Assembly: GCA_964229355.1 (NCBI GenBank)
Contig: CAXRDE010000005.1
Location: 124,001-188,000 of the forward strand
Length of the DNA: 64,000 nt
Direction of reading: 5' to 3'
Source of the DNA: CAXRDE01 sp964229355
Lineage (GTDB): Bacteria > Cyanobacteriota > Sericytochromatia > UBA7694
In this document: positions 50,459-58,774 of the stretch, one piece after another
How positions within the stretch are numbered: position 1 is the first letter of the stretch
How the letters are laid out: every line of letters begins with the position of its first letter
Position numbers and translations under genes: made by a program
The notes under the pieces: model-generated
Databases searched by the model: none
What the model was told of the DNA's origin: nothing
Seen by the model: the letters and a program-made list of their open reading frames with translations, nothing else

Positions 50459-51558
50459 TAAACGTTCGAAAGAATATTTAAGATGTCGCCATCCTGGACA
50501 ATATACTCTTTGCCCTCGGTCCGCACCCAACCTTTGGAACGGGCTTCGGCATAAGAGCCGGCTTCTAACAGTTGCTCTGTAGAAACCACTTCCGCGCGAA
50601 TAAACCCGCGCTCAAAGTCTGAGTGAATTTTACCGGCTGCCACAGGAGCTTTGCTGTTTTCACGCACCGTCCAGGCATGGGTTTCTTTTTCACCCGCGGT
50701 GATAAAAGTGATCAGGCCTAAAATACGATAACCTGTGCGAATCAAGAGATTAAGGCCGGGTTCTTCCACGCCCAATTCCGCCAGAAACTCAGCGGCTTCT
50801 GCAGCATCCAGGGTAGCCAGCTCCGATTCAATTTGCGCCGAAATTTTAATGACATCGTGACCTTCTGTAGCCGCGTATTCACGCACCACACGCACCATAT
50901 CGTTGTCTTCGAGCAGGTGCTCTTCGGCCACATTGGCCACATAAATCACCGGCTTATCTGTCACCAGGCCAAAGTCTTTGGGGATGGGCATGTCGTAGTC
51001 TTGAGAACGCACGGGTTTGCCTTCACTCAGCACCTGATAAATGGTTTCAGCCAATTCAATTTTGGCCAGATCATCTTTGGATTTGGCGCCTTTGGTGTTT
51101 TTCTTCATGCGCTCTAAGCGCTTTTCTAAGGTCGCCAGGTCAGCGAGCACCAACTCTAAGTTAATGGTCTCAATGTCCCGAATAGGATCCACAGAGCCGT
51201 CCACATGCACCACCTGGCCATCGTCAAAGCAGCGCACTACATGGGCAATGGCGTCCACCTCACGAATATGGGACAAGAATTGGTTGCCCAGCCCTTCACC
51301 TTTGTGGGCACCACGCACGAGGCCTGCAATATCCACAAACTCTACGGTAGCGGGAATAATCGTGGGTGTGCGATCGCCTTTGGCATATAAAGCCTGTAGT
51401 TTAGGGAGGCGGTCATCGGGCACGGCAACCATGCCTACATTTTTATCGATGGTGGCAAAAGGGAAGTTGGCGGCCACAGCACCTGCTTTTGTAATTGCGT
51501 TAAAAAGAGTGGATTTACCCACGTTGGGAAGGCCCACAATACCAATACCAAGACTCAT
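50458..51558 (-). CDS. ychF: Obg-family ATPase YchF
   Basis: A 366-residue P-loop protein. The Walker A motif is GLPNVGKST at 8-16, the switch region contains VDIAGLVRGAHKGEGLGNQFL, and the altered G4 motif NVAEE (in place of NKxD) is what gives YchF its ATP preference. A helical domain and the C-terminal TGS domain follow (TFITAGEKETHAW...IHSDFERGFIRAEV). It binds the ribosome and takes part in stress responses. The length is typical (363 in E. coli). A TATAAT -10 lies upstream on this strand at 51604-51599, with a near-perfect inverted repeat (51605-51620) in its spacer region. Confidence 0.96.
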   Translation of the reverse strand: MSLGIGIVGLPNVGKSTLFNAITKAGAVAANFPFATIDKNVGMVAVPDDRLPKLQALYAKGDRTPTIIPATVEFVDIAGLVRGAHKGEGLGNQFLSHIREVDAIAHVVRCFDDGQVVHVDGSVDPIRDIETINLELVLADLATLEKRLERMKKNTKGAKSKDDLAKIELAETIYQVLSEGKPVRSQDYDMPIPKDFGLVTDKPVIYVANVAEEHLLEDNDMVRVVREYAATEGHDVIKISAQIESELATLDAAEAAEFLAELGVEEPGLNLLIRTGYRILGLITFITAGEKETHAWTVRENSKAPVAAGKIHSDFERGFIRAEVVSTEQLLEAGSYAEARSKGWVRTEGKEYIVQDGDILNILSNV

Positions 51559-51688
51559 ATAATACTGTTTTCCTAGCTAAATAAAATCATTCGTGGGCAT
51601 TATACCGAGAAAGTCTCAGTTACAGACACCCAATAGCCCAATCACCCCTCATATTGTTAAATGTTCTTTAAAAAACAAGCGCCCCACA

Positions 51689-51714
51689 CAAGAACAAAAG
51701 TTTAACCCCGATAA
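51689..51714 (+). promoter_or_regulatory. Sigma-28-like element upstream of the 51755 orphan
   Basis: CAAG (51689-51692), 14 bases, then CCCGATAA (51707-51714), ending 40 bases before the ATG, with an AAGTAGGAT ribosome site between. It is the best -10 match of the four similar elements in this window to the GCCGATAA consensus. Confidence 0.35.
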
Positions 51715-51754
51715 AATAGACGTCTACCCATCTATCTTTAAGTAGGATACGTTT

Positions 51755-52543
51755 ATGATTTCACCCACCAATAACTTAGTTAAACTCGGTATCGGTGCCG
51801 CCCACCGCATGCGCCTGGAACTGGCTGATCAGTTATTTTTTCCTGTACTGGTAGATAAAAGCAACCCCTCTCAACCCATGCCCGGGGGCTACATCGGCAA
51901 TCGCAGTGGTATTTCTACCCGTCTGACCGCCGACGGCATTGCCGGTAATACAGGAGCCTACGGAGCTGACTACAGCGCACTGGCGGGAGATCCTATCGCA
52001 GCAGTCAAAACCATGACCTCTGATGGCCCCATCTACACCATGCAACGCTATGATGGCAAAGGCATTATTACCATTGAAGATGCGCGTCTCAACGGTGATC
52101 TAAACCCGTCTGCACCTCAATACGATTATTCTTCAACCCCACGGTATATCGTCAAAGCCGACGGTATTGTCTATGATATCTTAGCCCTCAAAGGTGTCGA
52201 TCCAGACCCCGATGAAACCGCAGCAAACGGTCCCTATCAGCACTGGGCTTTTGCAGCCGAAGGACTTCCGAACCCTGCCGGAGGAACCTTTGGCACCGGC
52301 ACCTATGCTGGTGCCAACAATGCTTACAGGCCCCATAACGACTTCTTGCCTGCCAATATCACCGAAGATATGTATGTGCGCCCTGTGGGCTTGATTTCAT
52401 TCCGGGACAAGCAAGGTGCCTCTTCAGGTGCGATTCAGGAACAACTGCAACGGGCCCAAAGCACATTAGATACCATGAGCCGCCTCTTACGCAGCCTTCA
52501 CCAGGAATCTCAAACCGCCTTTGCAAACTTCGTGGTGCGCTAG
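51755..52543 (+). CDS. Orphan protein with C-terminal helical tail
   Basis: A 262-residue protein of no family I recognise. Residues ~1-35 are helical (a segment with LVKLGIGAAHRMRLELADQ). Residues ~40-215 are Gly/Asn/Tyr/Asp-rich, beta-like and hydrophilic (GYIGNRSGISTRLTADGIAGN, then GTGTYAGANNAYRPHND). The last ~40 residues are a helix suitable for coiled coil (IQEQLQRAQSTLDTMSRLLR). There is no signal peptide. Helical ends around a variable middle recall flagellin or other proteins exported by type III systems, but I see no flagellin motif. Its sigma-28-like upstream element fits a late flagellar gene, though this is conjecture. Confidence 0.72.
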   Translation: MISPTNNLVKLGIGAAHRMRLELADQLFFPVLVDKSNPSQPMPGGYIGNRSGISTRLTADGIAGNTGAYGADYSALAGDPIAAVKTMTSDGPIYTMQRYDGKGIITIEDARLNGDLNPSAPQYDYSSTPRYIVKADGIVYDILALKGVDPDPDETAANGPYQHWAFAAEGLPNPAGGTFGTGTYAGANNAYRPHNDFLPANITEDMYVRPVGLISFRDKQGASSGAIQEQLQRAQSTLDTMSRLLRSLHQESQTAFANFVVR

Positions 52544-52548
52544 GTTTT

Positions 52549-52893
52549 TTAACCCACGCAAACCACGAGAACTTCAAAAATATCCTGGGACACCCGACGC
52601 AGATGTTTCACCTGAACACAACTGCCTTCCGGGTGTCCTTTTTGTGTCAGATGATCAATAAGTTGAGTTTGAATCGCTAAACGCAAGGCCTGCGGATCGT
52701 CTACCGCTTCAAAAACCAGTGTCACCTGTTGCAACCACTGTCCAGAAGCATCGTAGGTGAGACCTTTTTGCTCTGCATGAACAAAAGTGGAGGTCAAAAA
52801 CGTGTCTGACGGGATCGAAGCCGTCGACGGAGCGGGTTCATGGCCACAACTTTGTATGGCTGCCAAAAGCAAACAAGACACAAATGCTTTCAC
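52549..52893 (-). CDS. Small lipoprotein of unknown function
   Basis: A 114-residue protein. I chose GTG 52893 since an AAGGGGG ribosome site lies 8 bases upstream, while the more distal ATG 52914 has none. The N-terminus is then a short lipoprotein signal, KAFVSCLLLAAIQSC, with the lipidated Cys near residue 16. The lipobox is weak (I-Q-S-C). The mature part is a small alpha/beta fold: a strand LTYDASGQWLQQVTLVFEAV, a helix ALRLAIQTQLIDHLTQ and two more strands. No family is recognised. It is convergent with the orphan at 51755-52543 and divergent from the carboxyltransferase. Confidence 0.65.
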   Translation of the reverse strand: MKAFVSCLLLAAIQSCGHEPAPSTASIPSDTFLTSTFVHAEQKGLTYDASGQWLQQVTLVFEAVDDPQALRLAIQTQLIDHLTQKGHPEGSCVQVKHLRRVSQDIFEVLVVCVG

Positions 52894-52993
52894 CCGGTGT
52901 ACCCCCTTAGTCATTTCTCATTGGGATCTGTGTTGCTGTACAATACTTCAAACATCATCTTACAGCAAGAGCCTGACCAAGAAAGAGATTCCC

Positions 52994-54547
52994 ATGAGTG
53001 ATTCCACTGCTGAAAAAATTGAGCGCCTCAAACAAAAGCATGGAGAAATTTTAAAAGGCCAGCCTGCCGCCATTGAAAAACAACATGCGCGCGGTAAGAA
53101 AACAGCCCGTGAGCGTCTGGATATTTTATTGGATCCCGGCAGCTTCGTAGAGTTCGATAAATTTTCGGTGCACCGCTGCTCTCACTTTGGCATGGAGCAC
53201 AAAAAAATTGAGGGCGATGGTGTCATCACCGGCTGGGGAAAAATCGAAGGCCAACCCGTGTACGTGTTTTCTCACGACTTCACGGCCTTTGGTGGATCTT
53301 TGGGCGAAGTCTTTGCGGAAAAAATCTGCAAGATTATGGATCTTGCCGTACAAAACGGCACCCCGCTTATTGGCATCAATGATTCTGGGGGCGCCCGCAT
53401 TCAAGAAGGAGTCGTCTCGTTGGCGGGCTATGCCGATATTTTTTACCGTAACGTTCAGGCCTCAGGGGTCATTCCCCAAATCTCAGTAATTATGGGTCCA
53501 TGTGCCGGAGGCGCAGTGTATTCACCGGCACTCACCGATTTCACCTTTATGGTAGAAAACACCAGTCATATGTTTATTACCGGACCCGATGTGGTCAAAA
53601 CCGTTACCGGTGAAGAGATCAGCTTTGAGGACTTAGGCGGTGCCCATACCCACGCCAGCATCAGCGGTGTGGCTCACCTGACTTATCCCGATGAAACCAG
53701 CTGTTTAGAGCATGTGCGTTATCTTATGAGCTTTTTGCCCGCCAATAATTTGAGCGGCAGCCCGCAAAGTCCAGCTCAAGACCCTATCGATCGCAGAGAA
53801 GATAGCTTAAACACCCTCATTCCAGACAACCCCAACAAGCCCTACGATATGCACACCGTTGTGGAAACCCTTGTGGATGAAGGCGAGTTTTTCGAAATTC
53901 AGCCCGATTACGCACCCAACTTGCTTACAGGTTTTGCCCGCATGAATGGGCAGTCGGTAGGTATTGTGGCCAATCAACCCTTAGCCCTGGCCGGCGTGCT
54001 CGATATTAACGCCTCTGTCAAAGGAGGACGTTTTGTGCGCTTTTGCGACGCCTTCAATATTCCGCTGATCACCCTCGTGGACGTCCCTGGCTTTTTGCCC
54101 GGCAAAGATCAAGAGTACGGTGGCATTATTCGCCACGGTGCCAAGCTGCTTTATGCTTACGCGGAAGCCACCGTGCCCAAAATCACCCTCATTACCCGCA
54201 AGGCCTACGGCGGAGCTTACGACGTCATGTGCAGTAAACACCTACATGCCGACATGAACTTTGCCTGGCCCACCGCTGAGATTGCCGTTATGGGCCCCCA
54301 GGGAGCAGTACAGATTATTTCTCGCAAAGAAATTGCTGAAGCCGAAAATCCTGAAGCTGCCACGGCAGCACTTACCGAGACCTACAAAGAAACCTTTGCA
54401 AACCCCTATATTGCCGCCCAGCGGGGATACATTGACGATGTGATTGAGCCTGCCGAAACCCGTAAACACCTGATTCAAGCCCTGGCTATGAATCAGCGCA
54501 AACGGGAGCAAGCCCCGCGGCGCAAGCACGGAAACATTCCCCTGTGA
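52994..54547 (+). CDS. Acyl-CoA carboxyltransferase beta subunit (propionyl-/methylmalonyl-CoA)
   Basis: A 517-residue biotin-dependent carboxyltransferase with two crotonase-like halves. The oxyanion loops are MGPCAGGAVYSPALTDFTFMV near 165-185 and KAYGGAYDVM...FAWPTAEIAVMGP near 405-435. GHDFTAFGGSLGE-type and DSGGARIQEG segments also match. The close relatives are propionyl-CoA carboxylase beta and methylmalonyl-CoA decarboxylase alpha. Start ATG 52994 gives the family N-terminus; a longer frame reaches back into the divergent gene. A -10-like TACAAT lies at 52939. A tiny epsilon-like gene overlaps its stop. No biotin carrier gene is in the window, so the partner subunits are encoded elsewhere. 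Confidence 0.92.
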   Translation: MSDSTAEKIERLKQKHGEILKGQPAAIEKQHARGKKTARERLDILLDPGSFVEFDKFSVHRCSHFGMEHKKIEGDGVITGWGKIEGQPVYVFSHDFTAFGGSLGEVFAEKICKIMDLAVQNGTPLIGINDSGGARIQEGVVSLAGYADIFYRNVQASGVIPQISVIMGPCAGGAVYSPALTDFTFMVENTSHMFITGPDVVKTVTGEEISFEDLGGAHTHASISGVAHLTYPDETSCLEHVRYLMSFLPANNLSGSPQSPAQDPIDRREDSLNTLIPDNPNKPYDMHTVVETLVDEGEFFEIQPDYAPNLLTGFARMNGQSVGIVANQPLALAGVLDINASVKGGRFVRFCDAFNIPLITLVDVPGFLPGKDQEYGGIIRHGAKLLYAYAEATVPKITLITRKAYGGAYDVMCSKHLHADMNFAWPTAEIAVMGPQGAVQIISRKEIAEAENPEAATAALTETYKETFANPYIAAQRGYIDDVIEPAETRKHLIQALAMNQRKREQAPRRKHGNIPL

Positions 54548-54744
54548 AGCGCATCGTCGTCTTAAAGGGCAACCCCACACCTGAAGAACTGGCCCTTATT
54601 GTGGCGCGGCTGCAAAGCACCCACAAGGCCCCTGAGCCCACGTCAGCAAACGCTGGCCCCCTTAGCCCCTGGCAACAGCAAGCCCACAGTGAGCAGCTAG
54701 ACCGATGGCCCGCCCGCCTGGGAGATTCGCACTGGCGCGTCTAA
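54544..54744 (+). CDS. Acyl-CoA carboxylase epsilon-like subunit
   Basis: A 66-residue protein starting at GTG 54544, four bases before the end of the carboxyltransferase gene (GTGA overlap). It begins RIVVLKGNPTPEELALIVARL and ends with a WPARLGDSHWRV segment. That matches the acyl-CoA carboxylase epsilon pattern of Actinobacteria: NPTPEELAAL-VAVL, then a conserved Trp and a final GAWR-like end. In those species the subunit bridges alpha and beta and is required for activity. The short linker is Pro/Ala/Ser-rich. Finding this in a Gram-negative-type genome is unusual. Placement directly after the beta subunit supports the call. Confidence 0.75.
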   Translation: MKRIVVLKGNPTPEELALIVARLQSTHKAPEPTSANAGPLSPWQQQAHSEQLDRWPARLGDSHWRV

Positions 54745-54745
54745 C

Positions 54746-56581
54746 ATGGTAAAGCCCTACGAACTTCCTGTAGAAGACCCCCTTAGCGGTAATCAACGCC
54801 GTGTAGAGATTGCGGGCATTCTCTTGCAAAACGGCTGGGATGTTCTGGTCCGGCGGCTGGGGTTGCTCGAAATTATTCCAGGCGGCTGGCGACAGCGCTT
54901 TCTCAAACAATCTCTGCTCGAAGAAGAAGACACAGGTCCTCTCTTGCCCGTCCCCCAGGCCGTGCGCAAGACCCTTGAAGAGCTGGGTCCCACCTTTGTT
55001 AAACTGGGACAGGTCTTAAGCACCCGCGCCGATCTCTTGCCCGAAAGCTATATCACTGAGCTGAAGAAGCTTCAAGAAAACGTCACCCCCGTGCCCTGGG
55101 GACTGATGGAACCGGTCATTTTGCAAGAGTGGAATACCCGCCAGCGCCTCTTAAAACTGCAAAACCCGCAATACGATATGCGCTGGGCCGAGCGTGTTCA
55201 CGATATTTTTGAAACCTTTGAGACCGTTCCTCTCGCTGCGGGCTCCCTGGGGCAAGCCTATAAAGCCAGCATTATCGAAGAGGGCACACCCGTTTCGGTA
55301 ATTGTAAAGGTGCAGCGTCCGGGCTTACTGCCCGTGGTGGATGCCGACATCAAAATTTTGCGCGATATCGTCGGCCTGGTGGAGCGCACCCACTGGGGCA
55401 AAGACTATAACTTTATGGCCATGGTGGATGAATTCGCGACGGTGATTCGCAACGAATTGGATTTTGTGCAAGAAGCCGAAAATACCGAAGCCATTAAAGC
55501 CAATCTGCAAAATTTTTACTCTGAAAAAGACATCAAGACCGCCGATATCTACTGGGAATATACCAGTCAGCGCATGATGACCATGGCCTTCATTGAAGGT
55601 GAAAAAATTGAGCTGTTTTTCATTCAAAAAATAGACCAAATTTTGCAATACCAAAAGCGAAAGCCCGGGCAAGCCCGTGACGATATCAGCCGTGAACGGA
55701 AGCGTCTGGCCCAGATCATTACCAACGCCTTCTTGCATCAGGTGTTTATTGACGGCTTTTTTCATGCGGACCCCCACCCCGGCAATATGCTCTTGCAACC
55801 AGACTATGAAGCCGGGCATATGCAATTGGTGCTCCTGGACTTTGGCATGGTGGGGCGAATTGATCCACGCTCCCGCAGTCTTTTGATTGACTTTCTATTG
55901 GCCATTATTCAATTTGATTCCCGTCGGGCCACTGACCGAATTTTAGAGTTTGGCAAAGCCCCCCCCACCATCGATCGCCACGCCTTCGCCCAGGACCTGG
56001 ACCATATTTTACGCAGCACCCTGGGCAAACCCATCAAAGAGGTGCAGGTGGGCAAAATCTTGCAAGACATCTTAGATATGACGCTGCGCTATCGGATTCA
56101 ATTGCCCGGCATTTTTATTACCCTTATTCGCGTGCTGATCACCATTGAAGGCATTTGCCGTCAGTTGGATCAGGAGTATGTGCTGATCAAAGCCGCAGAA
56201 CCCTTTGTGGTAGAAGCTATTAAAAATCAATTTGTGCAAACCTTTACCCTGCGCGATATGGCACGGGTGGGCTTAGAGTTGACCCAATTGCTCAATAGTC
56301 TGCCCCGCCAACTGGACGATTTCTTTGTCAATTTAAACTCAGGTCGCCTGCAAACCATCACCGAGCACCGCAACCTGGAGGGTTTAGAGTCGGGCCTACA
56401 ACGTCTGGGTAACCAAATTGCTGCAGGTATGATCGTCTGCGGCCTACTCATTGCCTCTGCGCTAAGTTTACAGGTCCATCGAGGGCCCAGTATTTTTGGA
56501 ACCCCGCTGGTCAGCATCGGCTTTTTTGCCCTCACGATTATTTTGGGACTCTGGCTCTTAAACAAAATTAACCAGCGTTAA
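54746..56581 (+). CDS. UbiB/ABC1 (AarF) family atypical kinase
   Basis: A 611-residue protein. The UbiB signatures are present: the N-terminal KxGQ motif in FVKLGQVLS (Lys86), the Ala-rich loop LAAGSLGQAYKA replacing the normal glycine loop, the VKVQRPG segment, and FHADPHPGNML with the DFG-like LLDFGMVGRI. The last ~50 residues contain two transmembrane helices. Family members are needed for quinone synthesis and lipid homeostasis in the inner membrane. It starts one base after the epsilon-like gene's stop, so the three genes are cotranscribed, though the metabolic link is unclear. Confidence 0.94.
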   Translation: MVKPYELPVEDPLSGNQRRVEIAGILLQNGWDVLVRRLGLLEIIPGGWRQRFLKQSLLEEEDTGPLLPVPQAVRKTLEELGPTFVKLGQVLSTRADLLPESYITELKKLQENVTPVPWGLMEPVILQEWNTRQRLLKLQNPQYDMRWAERVHDIFETFETVPLAAGSLGQAYKASIIEEGTPVSVIVKVQRPGLLPVVDADIKILRDIVGLVERTHWGKDYNFMAMVDEFATVIRNELDFVQEAENTEAIKANLQNFYSEKDIKTADIYWEYTSQRMMTMAFIEGEKIELFFIQKIDQILQYQKRKPGQARDDISRERKRLAQIITNAFLHQVFIDGFFHADPHPGNMLLQPDYEAGHMQLVLLDFGMVGRIDPRSRSLLIDFLLAIIQFDSRRATDRILEFGKAPPTIDRHAFAQDLDHILRSTLGKPIKEVQVGKILQDILDMTLRYRIQLPGIFITLIRVLITIEGICRQLDQEYVLIKAAEPFVVEAIKNQFVQTFTLRDMARVGLELTQLLNSLPRQLDDFFVNLNSGRLQTITEHRNLEGLESGLQRLGNQIAAGMIVCGLLIASALSLQVHRGPSIFGTPLVSIGFFALTIILGLWLLNKINQR

Positions 56582-56675
56582 TTTCACAAAAACAATTCTC
56601 AATTTGTCACCGAAAAGCAAATCCACCTCCATAAAAATGAGAGGTCTGTTATCATAAGGTAATGGAGTAAATACA

Positions 56676-58760
56676 GTGACGAGCACGCCTGAAAAGCAGC
56701 AAAAAAAATACTGTCTCAACTGCTTCCATATCATGGAAGCAGAGCAAATGCTATGCGAAAACTGCAAATACCTTCAACCCAGCACCTATAACCCCACATA
56801 TATACGCCCTCCCTATCGGATTCAACAATATATTTTAGGTCGCGTTTTAGGCCATGGCGGTTTTGCCATTACCTATCTGGCTTATGACCGCAGTTTGGGC
56901 ACGCGCGTCGCCATTAAAGAATATTTTCCCGCAGAGTTTGCCAACCGTGCACCGGACGGTGAAAACATCGTTCCCTACGAGGGAGAACGCGAAACCCTCT
57001 TTCAACTGGGGAAAGAAAAATTCATTGCCGAAGCCCGTTTATTGGCCACCCTGCGCAACCCCAATATTATTCGCATTCGACAATTTATTGAGAACGCCAA
57101 CACCGCCTACTTTATTATGGAGTACTTAGAGGGCCATACGCTAAAAGAGTACATTATGCAAAAGGGGGGACAATTAAGCTGGGAAGAAACCAAAGCTTTA
57201 TTGCTGCCCATTTTAGGGGCTTTAGAAGAAGTACACTCCAAGCAGTGCTACCACCGCGATATTAAACCCGAAAACATTTATATCTCTCAAAACAAAACCC
57301 CCATTCTGTTGGACTTTGGGGCTGCCCGCCAGCATATGTCAGGGGCTACTACAAATCTGCTGGCCTTTGTCACCCCCGGCTTTGCCCCTGCTGAGCAATA
57401 CTCAGCAAACGGCGTCCAGGGTCCCTGGACAGATATATATTCTCTAGCTGCCACCATGTATTACGCCTTAATGGGCGAAACGCCCCCTGTACCCCAGGAT
57501 CGGGCCATGGGTGAAAGTGAATTGATTCGTCCCTCTGACAAAGGCATTGAGATTCCGCCTCGCGAAGAGGAGTGGTTGCTCAAAGGGCTCGAAGTCAAAT
57601 GGAGCCACCGTCCTGAAAGTGTTGCCCAATGGCGCATGATGCTAGAACGCAATTTCACCCAGACCGTGGAGCTCAAAGCCGAAGAGCTGCAAAAAGAAAT
57701 GGGCATGGCCTTTTTACGCAGTGCCATTTTGCCCCGCTTAACCTTGCGCTTACTCACCCCTGAACAAGAACAAGAAATCCATGAAGCTGCGAAATTTATT
57801 GGTCTGAACACAGAACAGGTCAACGGGTTAATTGAGCAGGCTTTATTAATGACCGGCTCTGAACGACGGGCGGCCATTCAAACTGAAACCGCACCCCTGC
57901 ACAAGATCTCAAATACAGACGCCGTCAATTCCTCGTCTCGGGAACGGGTCGTTAAAGCCCGTATGGAGCAAGCCACACCCACCCCACCGCCTGCTCAGAG
58001 TCAGCCGCCAAAGTCAGCGCCCGGCCCCCAAATTCAAGCTGAAGACAGCAATGCCCTGGCCCCTCGCATTCGCAACTCGTTGGGCATGGAATTTGTACTG
58101 GTTAAACCCTTTCAGCTCAAAGAAGGCAAAGCCGAATACACCACCTTTAATCTGGGCACAGAACACCGACCTTATCAGATTCAGCTCACCCGCCCCTATT
58201 ATTTGCAAACCACGCAAATCACCCAGGGTCAATGGCGGGTGGTCATGGGCAGCAATCCCTCTCATTTTCAGGGTGACGACTGGCAACCCGTGGAAAACAT
58301 TTCCTGGGACGACACCGCTAATTTTATTCAGCGGCTGAATATGCTCAACGAGGGCTTTTACCGCTTACCCACCGAAGCCGAATGGTTTTTTGCCTGTTCA
58401 GGCCAGGGTGCTGAAGACCGTTATAGTTTTGGGAGCGATGAAAACCGCTTGCAGGACTATGCCTGGTATGACGCCAACGCGCAGGGACGTCCTCACGCCG
58501 TGGGCCTTAAGCGCCCCAATCGCTTTGGCCTCTATGATATGCACGGCAACGTTTGGGAATGGATCGCCGATCGCTTTGGCCCGTTTCCGGTCGGCGAATT
58601 TAAAAATCCCAAAGGCCCTGACCGGGGCAACTCACGGGTCATGCGCGGCGGCAGCTGGAATTTAGGCGCCAATTACTGCACCGTCAAAAGCCGCAATTAT
58701 GAGGCATCTCATTACAAAGCCTCGAATCTGGGTGTACGATTACTGCTAGAGCCCAAATAG
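56676..58760 (+). CDS. Zinc-ribbon Ser/Thr kinase fused to FGE-sulfatase (SUMF1) domain
   Basis: A 694-residue multidomain protein from GTG 56676. A zinc ribbon has Cys13, Cys16, Cys27 and Cys30. The kinase lies at ~47-320 with GHGGFAITYLAYD, the VAIKEYFPAEFANR signature (Lys81), HRDIKPEN with Asp195 and the DFG motif 213-215. A helical and Pro/Ser/Gln-rich linker spans ~325-460. The C-terminal SUMF1/FGE domain (~470-690) has NSLGMEFVLV, RLPTEAEWFFAC, MHGNVWEWIADRF and SRVMRGGSW. The FGE fold resembles a C-type lectin. No transmembrane segment is evident. Similar fusions are used in bacterial signalling; whether the FGE part is catalytic or a recognition module is open. Confidence 0.92.
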   Translation: MTSTPEKQQKKYCLNCFHIMEAEQMLCENCKYLQPSTYNPTYIRPPYRIQQYILGRVLGHGGFAITYLAYDRSLGTRVAIKEYFPAEFANRAPDGENIVPYEGERETLFQLGKEKFIAEARLLATLRNPNIIRIRQFIENANTAYFIMEYLEGHTLKEYIMQKGGQLSWEETKALLLPILGALEEVHSKQCYHRDIKPENIYISQNKTPILLDFGAARQHMSGATTNLLAFVTPGFAPAEQYSANGVQGPWTDIYSLAATMYYALMGETPPVPQDRAMGESELIRPSDKGIEIPPREEEWLLKGLEVKWSHRPESVAQWRMMLERNFTQTVELKAEELQKEMGMAFLRSAILPRLTLRLLTPEQEQEIHEAAKFIGLNTEQVNGLIEQALLMTGSERRAAIQTETAPLHKISNTDAVNSSSRERVVKARMEQATPTPPPAQSQPPKSAPGPQIQAEDSNALAPRIRNSLGMEFVLVKPFQLKEGKAEYTTFNLGTEHRPYQIQLTRPYYLQTTQITQGQWRVVMGSNPSHFQGDDWQPVENISWDDTANFIQRLNMLNEGFYRLPTEAEWFFACSGQGAEDRYSFGSDENRLQDYAWYDANAQGRPHAVGLKRPNRFGLYDMHGNVWEWIADRFGPFPVGEFKNPKGPDRGNSRVMRGGSWNLGANYCTVKSRNYEASHYKASNLGVRLLLEPK

Positions 58761-58774
58761 CCCCAGGAGGCCCC

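Noticed and set aside
51599..51620. Near-perfect inverted repeat between the -10 and -35 of ychF
   Set aside because: ACCGAGA-AAG-TCTCAGT has one mismatch and is short. It might be an operator but is not distinguishable from chance.
55325..55825. 166-residue minus-strand frame inside the UbiB gene
   Set aside because: It is opposite the conserved kinase core and reads as a His/Phe/Val-rich shadow.
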